A stretch of 64,000 nt of DNA from NCBI RefSeq assembly GCF_023556335.1, contig NZ_JAIKTS010000001.1, positions 1,426,001 to 1,490,000 of the forward strand. Direction: 5' to 3'. A model generated the notes under the pieces. It did not search any database, was not told where the DNA came from, and saw only the letters and a program-made list of their open reading frames with translations. The first letter of the stretch is position 1. Every line of letters begins with the position of its first letter. Positions 8,314 to 18,679 of this stretch are shown in pieces. This DNA comes from Stenotrophomonas mori. GTDB lineage: Bacteria; Pseudomonadota; Gammaproteobacteria; Xanthomonadales; Xanthomonadaceae. The position numbers and the translations under genes are program-made.

Positions 8314-9453
8314 TCAGCCGGCGCCGTCCAGCAACAGCCCGGCGATCAGTGCCCGGTACAACCCGGGCAACGCCTCCAGGTCGGCCACGCGCACGTTCTC
8401 GTCCACCTGGTGGATGCTGGCGTTGACCGGACCGACCTCGATGCAGTGCGCGCCCAGCGGCGCGATGAAACGCGCATCGGACGTACCGCCGCCGGTGCTT
8501 TCCTCCGGCGCGGCGCCGGCGAACCGGGTCAGCACGTCGCGCGCGACCTGGCGCAGGCGGCCTTCCGGGGTGTGGAACGGTTCGCCGCTGCGGTGCCAGT
8601 GCAGCGTGTAGTCGAGCGCATGCCGGTCCAGCAGCGCGCCGACCTCCGCTTCCAGGCGTGCGGCGTTCCAGTGCGGGTTGTAGCGCAGGTTGAAGCGCAC
8701 CTGCAGCTCACCGGGAATGACGTTGCTGGCGCCGGTCCCGGCGGCGATGTTGGAGATCTGCAGGCTGGTCGGCGGGAAACTCTCGTAGCCGTCGTCCCAG
8801 GCATGCGCGGCCAGCTCGGCCAGCGCCGGCGCGGCCAGGTGGATGGGATTGCGCGCCTTCTCCGGATAGGCGACGTGCCCCTGGACACCCTTGACCGCCA
8901 GCGTGGCCGACAGGCTGCCGCGGCGCCCCACCCTCAGCAGGTCGCCGAGCCGGGCAGTGGACGAGGGCTCGCCGGTGATGCACCAGTCGATCCGTTGTCC
9001 GCGCTCGGCGAACAGCCGCGCGACGTGGCGCACGCCGTCGATGGCGTCACCCTCCTCGTCGCTGGTCAGCAGTACCGCCAGCGTGCCGGGATGATCGGGA
9101 TGGGCGGCGACGAACTGCTCGGCGGCCACCACGAACGCGGCCACGCTGCCCTTCATGTCGGCCGCGCCGCGGCCGTACAGCACGCCATCGCGTACGTCAG
9201 GCGTGAACGGAGCGCTGGCCCAGGCCTCGGCCGGGCCGCTGGGCACCACGTCGGTATGGCCGAGCAGCACCAGCACCGGCGCGCCGCTGCCGTGGGTGGC
9301 CCACAGGTTGTCGACCTCGCCCAGGCGCAGGTGCTCGCAGGCGAAGCCCGCCGCCCGCAGGCGCTCGCCGATCAAGGATTGGCAACCGGCATCCTCGGGG
9401 GTCACCGACGGCCGGGAAATCAGTTCGCAGGCCAGCTGCAGTACGTCGCTCAT
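8314..9453 (-). CDS. dapE: succinyl-diaminopimelate desuccinylase
   Basis: Removes succinate from N-succinyl-L,L-diaminopimelate in lysine and peptidoglycan precursor synthesis; a cytoplasmic di-zinc M20-family enzyme. The 379-residue length is standard. Visible motifs are [14 protein letters not shown] at the N-terminus, the metal site [20 protein letters not shown], and the catalytic Glu in [11 protein letters not shown]. The ATG at 9453 ([11 protein letters not shown]) is the conserved family start with GGAGG upstream; longer in-frame starts add only low-complexity sequence. It follows yffB on the same strand, as in many gammaproteobacteria, and shares a pathway with dapD three genes upstream. 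Confidence 0.95.
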   Translation of the reverse strand: MSDVLQLACELISRPSVTPEDAGCQSLIGERLRAAGFACEHLRLGEVDNLWATHGSGAPVLVLLGHTDVVPSGPAEAWASAPFTPDVRDGVLYGRGAADMKGSVAAFVVAAEQFVAAHPDHPGTLAVLLTSDEEGDAIDGVRHVARLFAERGQRIDWCITGEPSSTARLGDLLRVGRRGSLSATLAVKGVQGHVAYPEKARNPIHLAAPALAELAAHAWDDGYESFPPTSLQISNIAAGTGASNVIPGELQVRFNLRYNPHWNAARLEAEVGALLDRHALDYTLHWHRSGEPFHTPEGRLRQVARDVLTRFAGAAPEESTGGGTSDARFIAPLGAHCIEVGPVNASIHQVDENVRVADLEALPGLYRALIAGLLLDGAG

Positions 9454-9474
9454 GTCGTGCTTGCCTCCAGAGGT

Positions 9475-9491
9475 CCCTGCGCTGCGCAGGG
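9475..9491. terminator. hairpin between yffB and dapE
   Basis: CCCTGCGC-T-GCGCAGGG is a nearly loopless perfect inverted repeat in the 150-base gap. There is no T-tract, so it may be an RNA-processing or pausing structure; its function is uncertain. Confidence 0.3.
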
Positions 9492-9603
9492 GGTGTCGCG
9501 GCCGCGGAGGGGCGCCTATGCATCCACCGCGGATCCATGCTTCCTGCCGGGGCGGCACCGCCCTGGCGCGGCGTCCGCCGCACACCGGCAGGCCGGCGGT
9601 GCG

Positions 9604-9963
9604 TCAGCCGATGCCGAAGCGCTGCTTGAAGCCGTTGTCGGAAAAGCCCTGCGTCACCGCGCCGTCGCCGGTGACGACCAGCGGGCGCTTGATGAGCTGC
9701 GGGTACTCGCGCAACAGCAGCTTCCACTCGGCGTCGGAACCGGGCGCCTTGCGGACGTCCGGCAGCTGCCGCCAGGTGGTCGAGGACTTGTTGACCAGCG
9801 CGTCGAAGCCGCCGGCCTTGCCGGCCCATTCCGCCAGCGTTTCCGGGCTGGGCTTGGCGTCGCGGTAATCGACGAAGGTGTAGGCGACGCCGAAGCGGTC
9901 CAGCCACTTGGTCGCCTTCCTGCAGGTATCGCAGTTCTTCAGTCCGTAGAGGGTCGTCGTCAT
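9604..9963 (-). CDS. yffB: ArsC/Spx-family thioredoxin-fold protein (YffB type)
   Basis: A 119-residue small protein of the ArsC-like group. It begins MTTTLYGLKNCDTCRKATKW with a CxxC pair (Cys11, Cys14), then FVDYRDAKPS and the segment KRPLVVTGDGAVTQGFSD typical of YffB. It lacks the extra features of true arsenate reductases, and related proteins have glutathione-linked redox activity in vitro; the physiological role is not settled. Its ATG overlaps the stop of the upstream S15-type hydrolase by four bases (ATGA), so translation is coupled. The yffB-dapE order is conserved in many gammaproteobacteria, which supports the assignment. Confidence 0.85.
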   Translation of the reverse strand: MTTTLYGLKNCDTCRKATKWLDRFGVAYTFVDYRDAKPSPETLAEWAGKAGGFDALVNKSSTTWRQLPDVRKAPGSDAEWKLLLREYPQLIKRPLVVTGDGAVTQGFSDNGFKQRFGIG

Positions 9964-11861
9964 GGTTTGCTGTGCTCCACCACCGGCAGTTCGATATAGC
10001 TGGCGGCCGCCGCCGAGTGGTGGACGGCATTGTCCGCCACCACCGGGACGTCCTCGCTCTCGTTCGCGCCGCCGGTGTTGAGGTTGCGCGCGAACTTGGG
10101 GAAATTGGAACTGGTCACCTCGACACGGATGCGGTGGCCCTTGCCGAAGCGGATCGAGGTGGTGATCGGGGTCGGCTTCAGCGTGTAGACCTGCCCCGGC
10201 TGCATCGGCGCCGGTGCCGCGTAGCCGTCGCGGTAGCGCGCACGCAGGATGGTGTCGCCGATGATCCAGGCGGTGTCGTCCGGTGCCACGTCCACCAGCT
10301 TGAGCGCGAAGTCGGTGTCCCGGGCGCTGGAGGACACCTGCAGCACCGCATCGACGAAGCCGGATACTTCCAGCGGCGCATCCAGCGGCGCGCTGGTATA
10401 CACCAGCACGTCGTGGCGGGCCTCGACCGGGCGCTGGTCGAACGCGCCGGCGGTCACCAGCCCGCCGTTGCAGCAGTCGCCGCCGCCGATGGTCTGCACC
10501 GGGTTGGCCGGATCGTAGCGGTAGCTGTCCTTGGGCTCCTCCGCCGACGGCGCCTCGAACGTGAGCCGCCCGTCGCCATACAGCGAATTGGCCGCACCGC
10601 CCGAGCGCAGGTACAGGCGCACCGGCCGGGCCGCCTGTGGCGGCCATTGCGCATCGGACTGCCAGCGGTTCGCGCCCATCGTGAAGTAGCGCACGTGCGG
10701 GGTGGACGCGGGGAACGCCTTGGGCTGGTTCTTCAGCCAGCGGTCGAAGAACGCCCAGATCTGCGCGCTCACCGGGAAGCTGGCGTCGCCCATGGCGCGG
10801 TCGCCGACCGTGTAGTCCTTGCCCAACTGCCAGAACTGGCAGTGCGGATTGGGGCCGATCACCACGTACTGGTTCTGGCTGGCCTGGGCATCGGTGCCGG
10901 CCGCGCGCGCATGGTTGAACAGCGCCAGGTTCGGGCCGATGGACACGTCGTACCAGCTGTTGAACCACAGCGCCGGCACGCCCCAGCCCATCGAATCGCG
11001 GTACAGCCCGCCCTGCTCCCAGGCCGGATCGGCGGGCCCGCGGCCGATCATCCGTTCGAACGTGGCCGGCGGCTCGCCCAGCGAGGACAGCAGCTGCGCA
11101 TACGGCAGGTGGCGGATGTGCCGCTGCCAGTCGACCGCCGGCTTCTTCGCGTCCAGGTCGTTGTATTGCGCCACCCGCGCGCGCAGCGGGCCGGCCAGGT
11201 CCTGCGGCAGCTCGGCGCGCAGCGGGTTGTCCACGCCGTACATCCACACCGCGAACAGGGTGCGGGGCACGCCGCCGGTGTAGAAGTTGCCCTGCTCCTG
11301 GAACGGGCCGACCTTGCCGATGCCCGCCCCGGCGGCCATCGGCACCATCGCCGCGTGCGCCGGGTGGTCCATCGCCGCCAGCGACAGCTGCCATTCGGCC
11401 GAGGACGAGCAGCCCAGGGTGCCGACCTTGCCGTTGGACCAGGGCTGCGCGGCGATCCAGCTCAGCGCGTCGTAGCCGTCGGTCTGCGGATGGCCCAGGA
11501 TCTGGTACCTGCCCTGGCTGAGATAGCGGCCGCGCTCGCTCTGCACCACGAACGCGTAGCCGTTGCGGAGCGCCTCGATGGCCAGCCGGGCACTGGTGCC
11601 GCGTGGGCTGTGTTCGTTGTACGGGGTCTTCCACAGCACCGTCGGCAGCGGCCCGGTGGCGCCCTTGGGGCGCCAGATGTTGGTGGACAGGCCGATGCCG
11701 TCGCGCATCGGCACCAGCACCGCGGTCTCGACGTCGGCGAGGCCGGCAAGCTCGGCACGCAGGCCTTCCTCGCTGTAGCGGCCGAGGTCCTGTGCGGGGA
11801 CGGCGGCGGACAGCACCAGCAGGGCGGCGGACAGGAGGACGGCTGGGGTGCGTGTCTTCAT
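9960..11861 (-). CDS. secreted CocE/NonD (peptidase S15-like) hydrolase
   Basis: A 633-residue alpha/beta hydrolase of the X-Pro dipeptidyl-peptidase (S15) and cocaine-esterase group. Residues 1-23 form a signal peptide ending in VPAQ, so the protein is exported. The nucleophile elbow is GCSSSAEW near residues 150-157, with Ser152 the likely nucleophile. The acid lies in ALWFNSWYDV and the His in IGPNPHCQF. A C-terminal jelly-roll domain follows, from about residue 400 (VRLYLRSGG onward). The substrate is unknown. The gene sits inside the dap cluster, 50 bases after dapD, and its stop overlaps the yffB start. That placement looks like co-expression, not a metabolic link. Confidence 0.85.
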   Translation of the reverse strand: MKTRTPAVLLSAALLVLSAAVPAQDLGRYSEEGLRAELAGLADVETAVLVPMRDGIGLSTNIWRPKGATGPLPTVLWKTPYNEHSPRGTSARLAIEALRNGYAFVVQSERGRYLSQGRYQILGHPQTDGYDALSWIAAQPWSNGKVGTLGCSSSAEWQLSLAAMDHPAHAAMVPMAAGAGIGKVGPFQEQGNFYTGGVPRTLFAVWMYGVDNPLRAELPQDLAGPLRARVAQYNDLDAKKPAVDWQRHIRHLPYAQLLSSLGEPPATFERMIGRGPADPAWEQGGLYRDSMGWGVPALWFNSWYDVSIGPNLALFNHARAAGTDAQASQNQYVVIGPNPHCQFWQLGKDYTVGDRAMGDASFPVSAQIWAFFDRWLKNQPKAFPASTPHVRYFTMGANRWQSDAQWPPQAARPVRLYLRSGGAANSLYGDGRLTFEAPSAEEPKDSYRYDPANPVQTIGGGDCCNGGLVTAGAFDQRPVEARHDVLVYTSAPLDAPLEVSGFVDAVLQVSSSARDTDFALKLVDVAPDDTAWIIGDTILRARYRDGYAAPAPMQPGQVYTLKPTPITTSIRFGKGHRIRVEVTSSNFPKFARNLNTGGANESEDVPVVADNAVHHSAAAASYIELPVVEHSKP

Positions 11862-11911
11862 TGCATTCTCCACGGTGGTGAAGGTGCCGGCGTTCTGCTG
11901 CGGCGCGGCCC

Positions 11912-12946
11912 TCAGTCGGCCAGGCCGCGCAGCAGGTCGTTGACGCTGGTCTTGCTGCGGGTGCGGGCATCGACCTGCTTGACGATCACCGCGCAGTACA
12001 GCGAATGCGTGCCGTCCTTGCTCGGCAGCGAACCGGACACCACCACGCTGTACGGCGGAATGTAGCCATAGCTGATCTCGCCGGTGGCGCGGTTGTAGAT
12101 GCGGGTGCTCTGGCTGAGGAACACGCCCATGCCGATCACGCTGTGGTGGCCGACGACCACGCCCTCGACCACCTCCGAGCGCGCACCGATGAAGCAGTGG
12201 TCCTCGATGATGGTCGGGCTGGCCTGCAGCGGCTCCAGCACGCCGCCGATGCCGGCGCCGCCGGACAGGTGGCAGTGCTTGCCGATCTGCGCGCACGAGC
12301 CCACCGTGGCCCAGGTATCGACCATGGTGCCCTCGCCCACGTGGGCGCCGATGTTGGTGAAGCTGGGCATCAGCACCACGTCGCGGCCGAAGTGCGCGCC
12401 GCGGCGGGCGATGGCACCGGGCACGACGCGCACCCCCGCGGCACGGAACTCCGCCTCGCCGCAGCCGGCGAAACGCGATTCGACCTTGTCCCAGAACGGC
12501 GCCGGACGGCCGTCCATCACCGCCATGTCGTTGACCCGGAAGTACAGCAGCACCGCCTTCTTCAGCCATTCGTTGACCTTCCAGCCGCCGTTGCCGTCCG
12601 GCTCGGCGACGCGGAATTCGCCCGACTCCAGGCCGTCGATGACGCGGTTGACCAGCGGCCGGGTGTAGCCCTCGATCTCGTCCATGGTCAGCATCGCGCG
12701 GCGCTCGAACGCGCTGTCGATGCCGAACTTCATTTCCGCCACGCCCGGCGCCGGCGGCTTGCGCAGGCTGCGGGCGGCCGGATCGGCGGCCTTCGGGCGC
12801 GGCGTCGCCCTGGCCGGCGCGGCGACCTTCTTCGCCGGCGCCTTCTTCACCGTGGCCCGGGGCGCGGCGGCCGTCCGTTCGGCCGTCTTGCCTGCGGTCG
12901 TCTTCTTCACGGCGGTCTTCTTGGCGGCGGTCTTCTTGGTGGCCAT
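11912..12946 (-). CDS. dapD: tetrahydrodipicolinate N-succinyltransferase with a Lys/Ala-rich N-terminal tail
   Basis: Succinylates tetrahydrodipicolinate from succinyl-CoA in the lysine/diaminopimelate pathway; cytoplasmic trimer. Residues 72-344 match the usual protein of about 273 residues, beginning [15 protein letters not shown], with hexapeptide left-handed-helix repeats around [19 protein letters not shown] and [11 protein letters not shown]. In front is a 71-residue tail built of AKKT/VKK/AAP repeats, like the C-terminal tail of histone H1. The ATG at 12946 overlaps the glnD stop in TGATG and has GGAG upstream, which supports the long form. The internal ATG at 12733 has GGCGGA close by and would give the canonical enzyme, so two forms are possible. 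Confidence 0.92.
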   Translation of the reverse strand: MATKKTAAKKTAVKKTTAGKTAERTAAAPRATVKKAPAKKVAAPARATPRPKAADPAARSLRKPPAPGVAEMKFGIDSAFERRAMLTMDEIEGYTRPLVNRVIDGLESGEFRVAEPDGNGGWKVNEWLKKAVLLYFRVNDMAVMDGRPAPFWDKVESRFAGCGEAEFRAAGVRVVPGAIARRGAHFGRDVVLMPSFTNIGAHVGEGTMVDTWATVGSCAQIGKHCHLSGGAGIGGVLEPLQASPTIIEDHCFIGARSEVVEGVVVGHHSVIGMGVFLSQSTRIYNRATGEISYGYIPPYSVVVSGSLPSKDGTHSLYCAVIVKQVDARTRSKTSVNDLLRGLAD

Positions 12947-15594
12947 CAGTGCGGGTCTCCAGGCTTCTTCTCGGGGTCCAGGCAGGCCAGCAATGCAGCG
13001 CGCAGCGCCTGCCGGGCGGCTTCGGTAAGGGGGCGGTCGTCGTGGTCGGTGAGCTGGAACTGGTCCTCGGCGCGCTCGCCGAACGTGGCGATGCGCGCAT
13101 CCTGGACCCGCAGCTGCTGGTCGCGCAGCACGTGCGCGACGTCGGCCAGCAGGCCCGGGCGATCGGTGGCGACCAGGTTGAGCACGGTGCGGCCATGCTC
13201 GACGCTGTCGATGAACTCGATGCGCGGCGCGAACCGGAAGTGCTTCAGCTGCCGCGGGATCACCCGCCGCGCCGGCCGCAGGATGCGGATGTTGCCGCCC
13301 AGCGCCTTGCGCAGCAGCTGTTCCAGGCGTGCGCTGTCGCCGTCGACGAAACGGCTGGCCGGTGTCACCTCGAAGGTATCGAAGATGGTCCCGCCGGGGC
13401 CGTCCAGCACGCGCGCGCGGTGGATGCTGAAGCCGGCACGGTCCAGCGTCATCACGATCGCGGCGAACAGCCCGTCGCGGTCGGGCGAATGCACGAACAC
13501 TTCCAGCGCATCGCTTTCCGGGGCGATCCGCCGCGCCTTGACCAGGGTGCCGCCGCGCGGCACGCCCATCAGCGACACCGCCTGCCAGGCCAGCTGTTCG
13601 GGGCGGAAACGCACGAAGCCCTCGTCCGGCATCGCGCCGAACTGGCGTTCGATGGCCGCGTCGCCATGGCCCATCGCGCGCATCAGCTCGCGCACGTTGC
13701 CCCGGGCCTCCTGCACCCGCTCCGCTTCCGGCAGCGGCGCTTCCAGGCCTTCGCGCAGGGCCCGCCGCGCGGCGAAGTACAGGTCCGCCAGCAGCCGGTC
13801 CTTCCAGGCGTTCCACAGTTTGGGGCTGGTGCCGGCGATGTCGGCGCAGGTCAGCAGGTACAGGTAGTCCAGGCGCTCGCGGTTGCCGACCCGGGTGGCG
13901 AACGCATGGATCACGTCCGGATCGGTGATGTCCTGCTTCTGCGCGGTGATCGACATGCGCAGGTGCTGTTCCACCAGCCATGCGACCAGCTCGGTATCGC
14001 TGGCGCTGAGGCCGTGCGCGCTGCAGAACGCACGCGCATCCACCGCACCGAGCTCGGAATGGTCGCCGCCGCGGCCCTTGGCGATGTCGTGGAACAGGCC
14101 GGCCAGCAGCAGCAGCTCCGGCTTGCGCAGCCGCGGCCAGACCTCGTGGGCGATGGCGAACCGCTCGTCGGCGCGGCCGGCGCCGAACACGCCGATGTTC
14201 CGCAGCACCATCAGGGTGTGCTGGTCCACGGTATAGACATGGAACAGGTCGAACTGCATGCGCCCGGAGACCTGCGCGAACGCCGGAATCCACTGCCCGA
14301 GCACGCCCAGGCGCGCCATCCGCGCCAGCGTGTCCACCGCGCGCGGACCGCGCAGCAGGGCCACGAACTGCTCGCGCACCGCCTCGCCGACCTCGGCGTA
14401 GGCGGGAATCTCGTCCAGCATCTCGGCCAGGCCGCGGGCGGTCATCGAATGCAGCCCGCGCACCTGCGGAACCCTCGCCCAGCAGGCGAACAGCGCGAAG
14501 AGGCGCGCGATGTCGCCGTGCGGCCACAGCGGGTCGTCGGCGGACAGGTAGCCGCGGCGCAACGAGAAGCCGTCGCCGACCGGCTCCGGTGCCGCCTCGC
14601 CGTCGAACTGCTCCTCGAACCGCTGCAGCAGGCGGTCGCTGACCCGGCGCACCACCGCCGCGCTGCGGTAGAAGCCCTGCATCATCTTCTCGACGCCGAG
14701 GTTGCCGGCGTCGTCGGCGAAGCCCATGTGCTCGGCCAGCGCCTTCTGGTAGTCGAAGCGCAAACGCTCCTCGGCGCGCTGGGCGACCAGGTGCAGGCCG
14801 AAGCGCAGCCGCGCCAGCACCGCGCGTTCGCGCTTGAGCGCCGCGGCCTCGTCCAGCCCCAGGTGGCCCAGGCCGACCAGGGCATCGATGTCGCCCACGC
14901 CGAACGCGCGCAGCGCCATCCAGCCCAGGGTGTTCAGGTCGCGCAGGCCGCCGGGGCCGTCCTTGAGGTCCGGCTCCAGGTTGTCGGCGGTGTCGCCGAA
15001 GCGCTGGTGCCTGAGCAGCAGTTCCTCGCGCTTGGCCAGGAAATAGTCGCGCGCCGGCCAGATCAGCGTCGGCGACACCGCCCGCGACAGCCCCTGCTGC
15101 GCCTCGGCTGTGGCGCACAGCGGCCGCGACTCGATCAGCGCGGTCAGCACGGTCTGGTCCGCCGCGGCCTGCACGCACTGGCTGGCCGAACGCACCGCAT
15201 GGCTGACCGGCAGGCCGGCATCCCACAGCAGCGCGAACAGCCGCCCCAGCGCCGGCGCGTGCGCCTGCTGCGCCGCCGGCTCGCCCAGGACCAGCAGGTC
15301 GATGTCCGAGCGCGGGAACAGCTCGCCGCGGCCGTAGCCGCCGACCGCGAACAGCGACAGCCCGCCGTCGGCGGGCAGGCAGCGCTGCCAGGCTTGCTGC
15401 AGGAGCTGGTCGACGGCGCGCGCGCGCAGCGCCAGCAGGCGCTCGATGTTCTCGTCCTGGGCGAAGCGCCGGCCCAGCCGCGCGTCGGCCTGGGCCAGCG
15501 CCTGGCGTGCCTCGGCGGCCCACTGCGCATCGCCGGCGGGATCGGCCGGCGCGTGTGGAACGTGCTGGGCCCGATCCCCCGGAGGTCGGCTCAT
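12946..15594 (-). CDS. glnD: bifunctional uridylyltransferase/uridylyl-removing enzyme
   Basis: Modifies and demodifies PII proteins according to the glutamine level and so controls nitrogen assimilation. It has 882 residues, as expected. The nucleotidyltransferase motif [19 protein letters not shown] is near residues 80-100. The HD hydrolase motif appears as [18 protein letters not shown] near residue 500. Two ACT domains close the protein (from about 700 and 800; [17 protein letters not shown] and [16 protein letters not shown]). The ATG at 15594 overlaps the map stop (ATGA), and its own stop overlaps the dapD start by one base. The map-glnD-dapD arrangement is thus a tightly coupled unit. 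Confidence 0.95.
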   Translation of the reverse strand: MSRPPGDRAQHVPHAPADPAGDAQWAAEARQALAQADARLGRRFAQDENIERLLALRARAVDQLLQQAWQRCLPADGGLSLFAVGGYGRGELFPRSDIDLLVLGEPAAQQAHAPALGRLFALLWDAGLPVSHAVRSASQCVQAAADQTVLTALIESRPLCATAEAQQGLSRAVSPTLIWPARDYFLAKREELLLRHQRFGDTADNLEPDLKDGPGGLRDLNTLGWMALRAFGVGDIDALVGLGHLGLDEAAALKRERAVLARLRFGLHLVAQRAEERLRFDYQKALAEHMGFADDAGNLGVEKMMQGFYRSAAVVRRVSDRLLQRFEEQFDGEAAPEPVGDGFSLRRGYLSADDPLWPHGDIARLFALFACWARVPQVRGLHSMTARGLAEMLDEIPAYAEVGEAVREQFVALLRGPRAVDTLARMARLGVLGQWIPAFAQVSGRMQFDLFHVYTVDQHTLMVLRNIGVFGAGRADERFAIAHEVWPRLRKPELLLLAGLFHDIAKGRGGDHSELGAVDARAFCSAHGLSASDTELVAWLVEQHLRMSITAQKQDITDPDVIHAFATRVGNRERLDYLYLLTCADIAGTSPKLWNAWKDRLLADLYFAARRALREGLEAPLPEAERVQEARGNVRELMRAMGHGDAAIERQFGAMPDEGFVRFRPEQLAWQAVSLMGVPRGGTLVKARRIAPESDALEVFVHSPDRDGLFAAIVMTLDRAGFSIHRARVLDGPGGTIFDTFEVTPASRFVDGDSARLEQLLRKALGGNIRILRPARRVIPRQLKHFRFAPRIEFIDSVEHGRTVLNLVATDRPGLLADVAHVLRDQQLRVQDARIATFGERAEDQFQLTDHDDRPLTEAARQALRAALLACLDPEKKPGDPH

Positions 15595-16382
15595 GCCGTC
15601 GCGCTGTGCGCGTTGGCGGCGTCGGCCGGCGACAGCGTCAGCACCTCGACGCCGTCCTCGGTCACCGCCACCATGTGCTCCCACTGCGCCGAGAGCTTGC
15701 GGTCCTTGGTGACCACGGTCCAGCCGTCGGGCAGCACCCGGGTATGCCGCGCGCCTTCGTTGATCATCGGCTCGATGGTGAAGGTCATGCCCGGCTTGAG
15801 CACCAGGCCCTGGCCCGGGCGGCCGTAGTGCAGCACCTGCGGTTCGTCGTGGTAGACCTTGCCGATGCCATGGCCGCAGTACTCGCGCACCACGCTGAAG
15901 CGCTCGGATTCGGCATAGCTCTGGATCGCATGGCCGATGTCGCCCAGGGTCGCGCCCGGCCGCACCGCGCGGATGCCGCGCCACATGGCTTCGCGGGTCG
16001 TCTCGACCAGCCGCCGGGCCATCACCGACGGCGTGCCGACGTAGTACATGCGGCTGGTATCGCCATGCCAGCCGTCCTTGATGACGGTCACGTCGATGTT
16101 GACGATGTCGCCGTCCTTCAACACCTTGGCGTCGCTGGGGATGCCGTGGCAGATGACGTTGTTGACCGAGGTGCACAGGGTCTTGGGGAAGCCGCGGTAG
16201 CCGACGTTGGCCGGAACCGCGCCCTGCACGTTGACGATGTGGTCGTGGCAGATGCGGTCCAGTTCCTCGGTGCTGACACCGGGGCGGACATGGGCACCGA
16301 CAAGGTCCAGCACCTCGGCGGCCAGGCGGCCGGCGATGCGCATCTTGGCGATTTCTTCGGGGGTTTTCAGGTTCACGCTCAT
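15591..16382 (-). CDS. map: methionine aminopeptidase type I
   Basis: Removes the initiator Met from nascent proteins; cytoplasmic di-metal enzyme of 263 residues. Metal-binding segments are visible: the two Asp ligands in [19 protein letters not shown], the His in [13 protein letters not shown], and the Glu ligands in TIEPMINEG and in the C-terminal [12 protein letters not shown]. The start [18 protein letters not shown] is the form usual in this group; an in-frame ATG nine bases upstream (16391) is possible and would add MAA. The gene is divergent from rpsB, as in many gammaproteobacteria, and heads the map-glnD-dapD block. Confidence 0.95.
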   Translation of the reverse strand: MSVNLKTPEEIAKMRIAGRLAAEVLDLVGAHVRPGVSTEELDRICHDHIVNVQGAVPANVGYRGFPKTLCTSVNNVICHGIPSDAKVLKDGDIVNIDVTVIKDGWHGDTSRMYYVGTPSVMARRLVETTREAMWRGIRAVRPGATLGDIGHAIQSYAESERFSVVREYCGHGIGKVYHDEPQVLHYGRPGQGLVLKPGMTFTIEPMINEGARHTRVLPDGWTVVTKDRKLSAQWEHMVAVTEDGVEVLTLSPADAANAHSATA

Positions 16383-16457
16383 GGCCGCCATTATCACCCA
16401 TCGCCGCCCGCCTGAACGACCGCCCCGGCCACCGCACGGCGCCGGCCCGGCGGCCAT

Positions 16458-16486
16458 TTGCGCTCAGGCCGCCGCCGCCCTATACT
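16458..16486 (+). promoter_or_regulatory. rpsB promoter
   Basis: TTGCGC (16458-16463) and TATACT (16481-16486) are 17 bases apart and face rpsB. Transcription would start near 16493, giving an untranslated leader of about 280 bases. Confidence 0.6.
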
Positions 16487-16492
16487 TCCGCG

Positions 16493-16771
16493 GCTCCGTT
16501 GCCTGCCGTGTGCCGGCACGGGCCGCCCACACCGGGCGTCACCGGTGAATCCACACCCTTCGCCCCCATCCGTGCCGGGGTGCGCGTGCCGCAGGAGCCT
16601 GGCTCCGGGGGCATGTCGTCGGCCACGGAGGCGTCGGGGAAGCCCAACCCCGGAGCATGCGCACACCCCTTCGCCGGGCCGCCACTACATCCAGTGCGGT
16701 CCAGGGCCAAGGCCGGCACGTCGGAAACCACCCGTGCACCGCGCCCCTGCTCCCCATCAGGAGTTCCTGCA
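16493..16771 (+). ncRNA. long 5' leader of rpsB-tsf, probable S2 autoregulatory element
   Basis: The roughly 280 bases between the predicted promoter and the rpsB ATG contain no convincing gene, although frames run through. In Escherichia coli and other gammaproteobacteria, the rpsB leader is a conserved structured RNA through which protein S2 represses its own operon (established knowledge). The position and length fit such an element. Short inverted matches such as GTGCCGGCAC can be seen, but I cannot fold the whole RNA by eye. The ribosome site AGGAG is at 16759-16763. Confidence 0.45.
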
Positions 16772-17578
16772 ATGCCCCAGATCACCATGCGTCAGATGCT
16801 GGAAGCCGGCGTCCACTTCGGCCACCAGACCCGCTACTGGAATCCCAAGATGGCACCGTACATCTTCGGCGCCCGCGGCAAGATCCACATCATCAACCTG
16901 GAAAAGACCGTCCCGCTGTTCAACGACGCGATGAACTTCATCTCGTCCGTTGCCCAGAAGCGCGGCACCATCCTGTTCCTGGGCACCAAGCGCAGCGCGC
17001 GCGAAGCCATCAAGGAAGAAGCCGAGCGGTGCGGCATGCCGTTCATGAACCAGCGCTGGCTGGGCGGCACCCTGACCAACTTCGTCACCGTGAAGAAGTC
17101 GGTCGCCCGCCTGAAGGAACTGGAAGCCGGCGAGACCGACGGCAGCTTCGACCGCCTGGTCAAGCACGAAGTGCTGGGCCTGCGCCGCGAGCGCGACAAG
17201 CTGGAAGCCTCGCTGGGCGGCATCAAGGACATGAACCGCCTGCCCGACGCGATCTTCGTCATCGACATCGGCCATGAGGACATCGCCATCAAGGAAGCCA
17301 AGAAGCTCGGCATCCCGGTGATCGCGGTGGTCGACACCAACTACAACCCGGAGCTGGTGGACTACGCCATCCCCGGCAACGATGACGCCATCCGCGCCGT
17401 GCAGCTGTATGCCCGCGCCGCCGCCGACGCCGTGCTGGAAGGCAAGGCCGCCGCGCCGAACGCCGCTTCGGTGCGCGAGGAAGAGTTCGCCGACGCCGCT
17501 GCCGCCGAAGAGGGCAAGCCCGCCCGCCGCGCGCCGGCCAAGAAGGCCGCCAAGAAGGGCGACGAGGCTTCGGCCTGA
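16772..17578 (+). CDS. rpsB: 30S ribosomal protein S2
   Basis: Small-subunit ribosomal protein, 268 residues. It begins [20 protein letters not shown], followed by the conserved [29 protein letters not shown] and [10 protein letters not shown]; all are hallmark S2 segments. The C-terminus carries a lysine/alanine-rich extension (about residues 248-268, [20 protein letters not shown]) beyond the E. coli protein, seen also in relatives. AGGAG lies eight bases before the ATG. It leads the rpsB-tsf pair and is preceded by a long leader. Confidence 0.97.
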   Translation: MPQITMRQMLEAGVHFGHQTRYWNPKMAPYIFGARGKIHIINLEKTVPLFNDAMNFISSVAQKRGTILFLGTKRSAREAIKEEAERCGMPFMNQRWLGGTLTNFVTVKKSVARLKELEAGETDGSFDRLVKHEVLGLRRERDKLEASLGGIKDMNRLPDAIFVIDIGHEDIAIKEAKKLGIPVIAVVDTNYNPELVDYAIPGNDDAIRAVQLYARAAADAVLEGKAAAPNAASVREEEFADAAAAEEGKPARRAPAKKAAKKGDEASA

Positions 17579-17588
17579 CCCAAGCCCG

Positions 17589-17682
17589 CGGGCGCGCCAT
17601 GACGCGCCCGCACCCCTGCGCCGCCGCTCCGCGGCGGCTGCTGACAGGGCCACGTAACAACGGCCGGCAACCATTGCCGGCC
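17589..17682 (+). terminator. three hairpins between rpsB and tsf
   Basis: GGGCGCG/CGCGCCC (17590-17609), GCCGCCGC/GCGGCGGC with a TCC loop (17620-17638), and GGCCGGCAA/TTGCCGGCC with a CCA loop (17662-17682) lie in a row. The last is followed by TGCCCCTTTC, a weak T-tract. In other bacteria a partial terminator here lowers tsf relative to rpsB; these stems could do that. Confidence 0.5.
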
Positions 17683-17710
17683 TGCCCCTTTCTATCGTTG
17701 AGGTAATCCC

Positions 17711-18592
17711 ATGGCTGAAATCACCGCATCCCTGGTCAAGGAGCTGCGCGAGCGTACCGGCGCCGGCATGATGGAGTGCAAGAAGGCACTGACCGAGAGC
17801 AACGGCGACATCGACGCGGCCGCCGAGGCGCTGCGCAAGTCCGGCGCCGCCAAGGCCGACAAGAAGGCCGACCGCGTCACTGCCGAAGGCCGCATCGGCC
17901 TGGCCCAGGACGGCGGCAAGGCCGTGCTGGTGGAAGTGAACTCGGAAACCGACTTCGTCGCCAACGACGTCAACTTCAAGGCGTTCGTCGATGGCGTGGC
18001 CGCCGCCGCCCTGACCTCGGGCGCCGCCGATGCCGAAGCCCTGAAGTCGGCCAAGCTGGCCTCCGGCGAGACCGTCGAGGAAGCCCGCGCCGCCGCCATC
18101 CAGAAGCTCGGCGAGAACATCCAGATCCGCCGCCTGGCGCGGATCGACGGCGGCAACACCGTCGGCGCCTACGTGCACACCAACGGCAAGATCGGCGTGC
18201 TGGTCGACCTGGTCGGCGGCAACGCCGAACTGGCCAGCGGCCTGGCCATGCACGTGGCGGCGATGAACCCGCCGCACAACAAGCCGGCCGACGTTCCGGC
18301 CGACTTCATCGCCAAGGAAAAGGAAATCGAACTGGCCAAGATGAGCGAAAAGGACAAGGCCAAGCCGGCCGACATCCTGGAGAAGATCATCAGCGGCAAG
18401 ATCAACAAGATCGTCGGCGAAGTCACCCTGTACGGCCAGAACTACGTGCTGGACAGCGACAAGACCGTCGAACAGGCGGTGAAGGCCGCCGGCGGCGACG
18501 TTGCCGGCTTCATCCGCCTGGCCGTCGGCGAAGGCATCGAGAAGGTGGTGGAGGACTACGCCGCCGAAGTCGCCAAGGCGATGCAGGTCTGA
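17711..18592 (+). CDS. tsf: translation elongation factor Ts
   Basis: Guanine-nucleotide exchange factor that recycles EF-Tu, 293 residues. It begins [27 protein letters not shown], the family signature, followed by the UBA-like helix region and the core motif [19 protein letters not shown] that contacts EF-Tu. GAGGT precedes the ATG. The gene lies 132 bases after rpsB and ends before a strong hairpin, so rpsB-tsf forms the usual operon. Confidence 0.97.
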   Translation: MAEITASLVKELRERTGAGMMECKKALTESNGDIDAAAEALRKSGAAKADKKADRVTAEGRIGLAQDGGKAVLVEVNSETDFVANDVNFKAFVDGVAAAALTSGAADAEALKSAKLASGETVEEARAAAIQKLGENIQIRRLARIDGGNTVGAYVHTNGKIGVLVDLVGGNAELASGLAMHVAAMNPPHNKPADVPADFIAKEKEIELAKMSEKDKAKPADILEKIISGKINKIVGEVTLYGQNYVLDSDKTVEQAVKAAGGDVAGFIRLAVGEGIEKVVEDYAAEVAKAMQV

Positions 18593-18648
18593 GCCAACCG
18601 CACCCGGGGGCCGGCCGCCACGGCGGCACCGGCCTCCCGAATGCGATC

Positions 18649-18679
18649 CAGACGCCCGGTGCAGCGCACCGGGCGTCTG
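18649..18679 (+). terminator. rpsB-tsf operon terminator
   Basis: CAGACGCCCGGTGC, loop AGC, GCACCGGGCGTCTG form a perfect 14-bp stem followed by CGTTTC. It lies 56 bases after the tsf stop. Confidence 0.75.

Noticed and set aside
9972..12065. Long open frame (697 codons) on the plus strand, antisense to the S15-type hydrolase
   Set aside because: Composition is the Arg/Ala/Gly/Val mix expected from a GC-rich antisense frame; no domain or ribosome site, and it opposes a well-supported gene.
12949..15828. Very long plus-strand open frame (959 codons) opposite glnD
   Set aside because: A shadow of glnD caused by high GC and few stop codons; no family resemblance.
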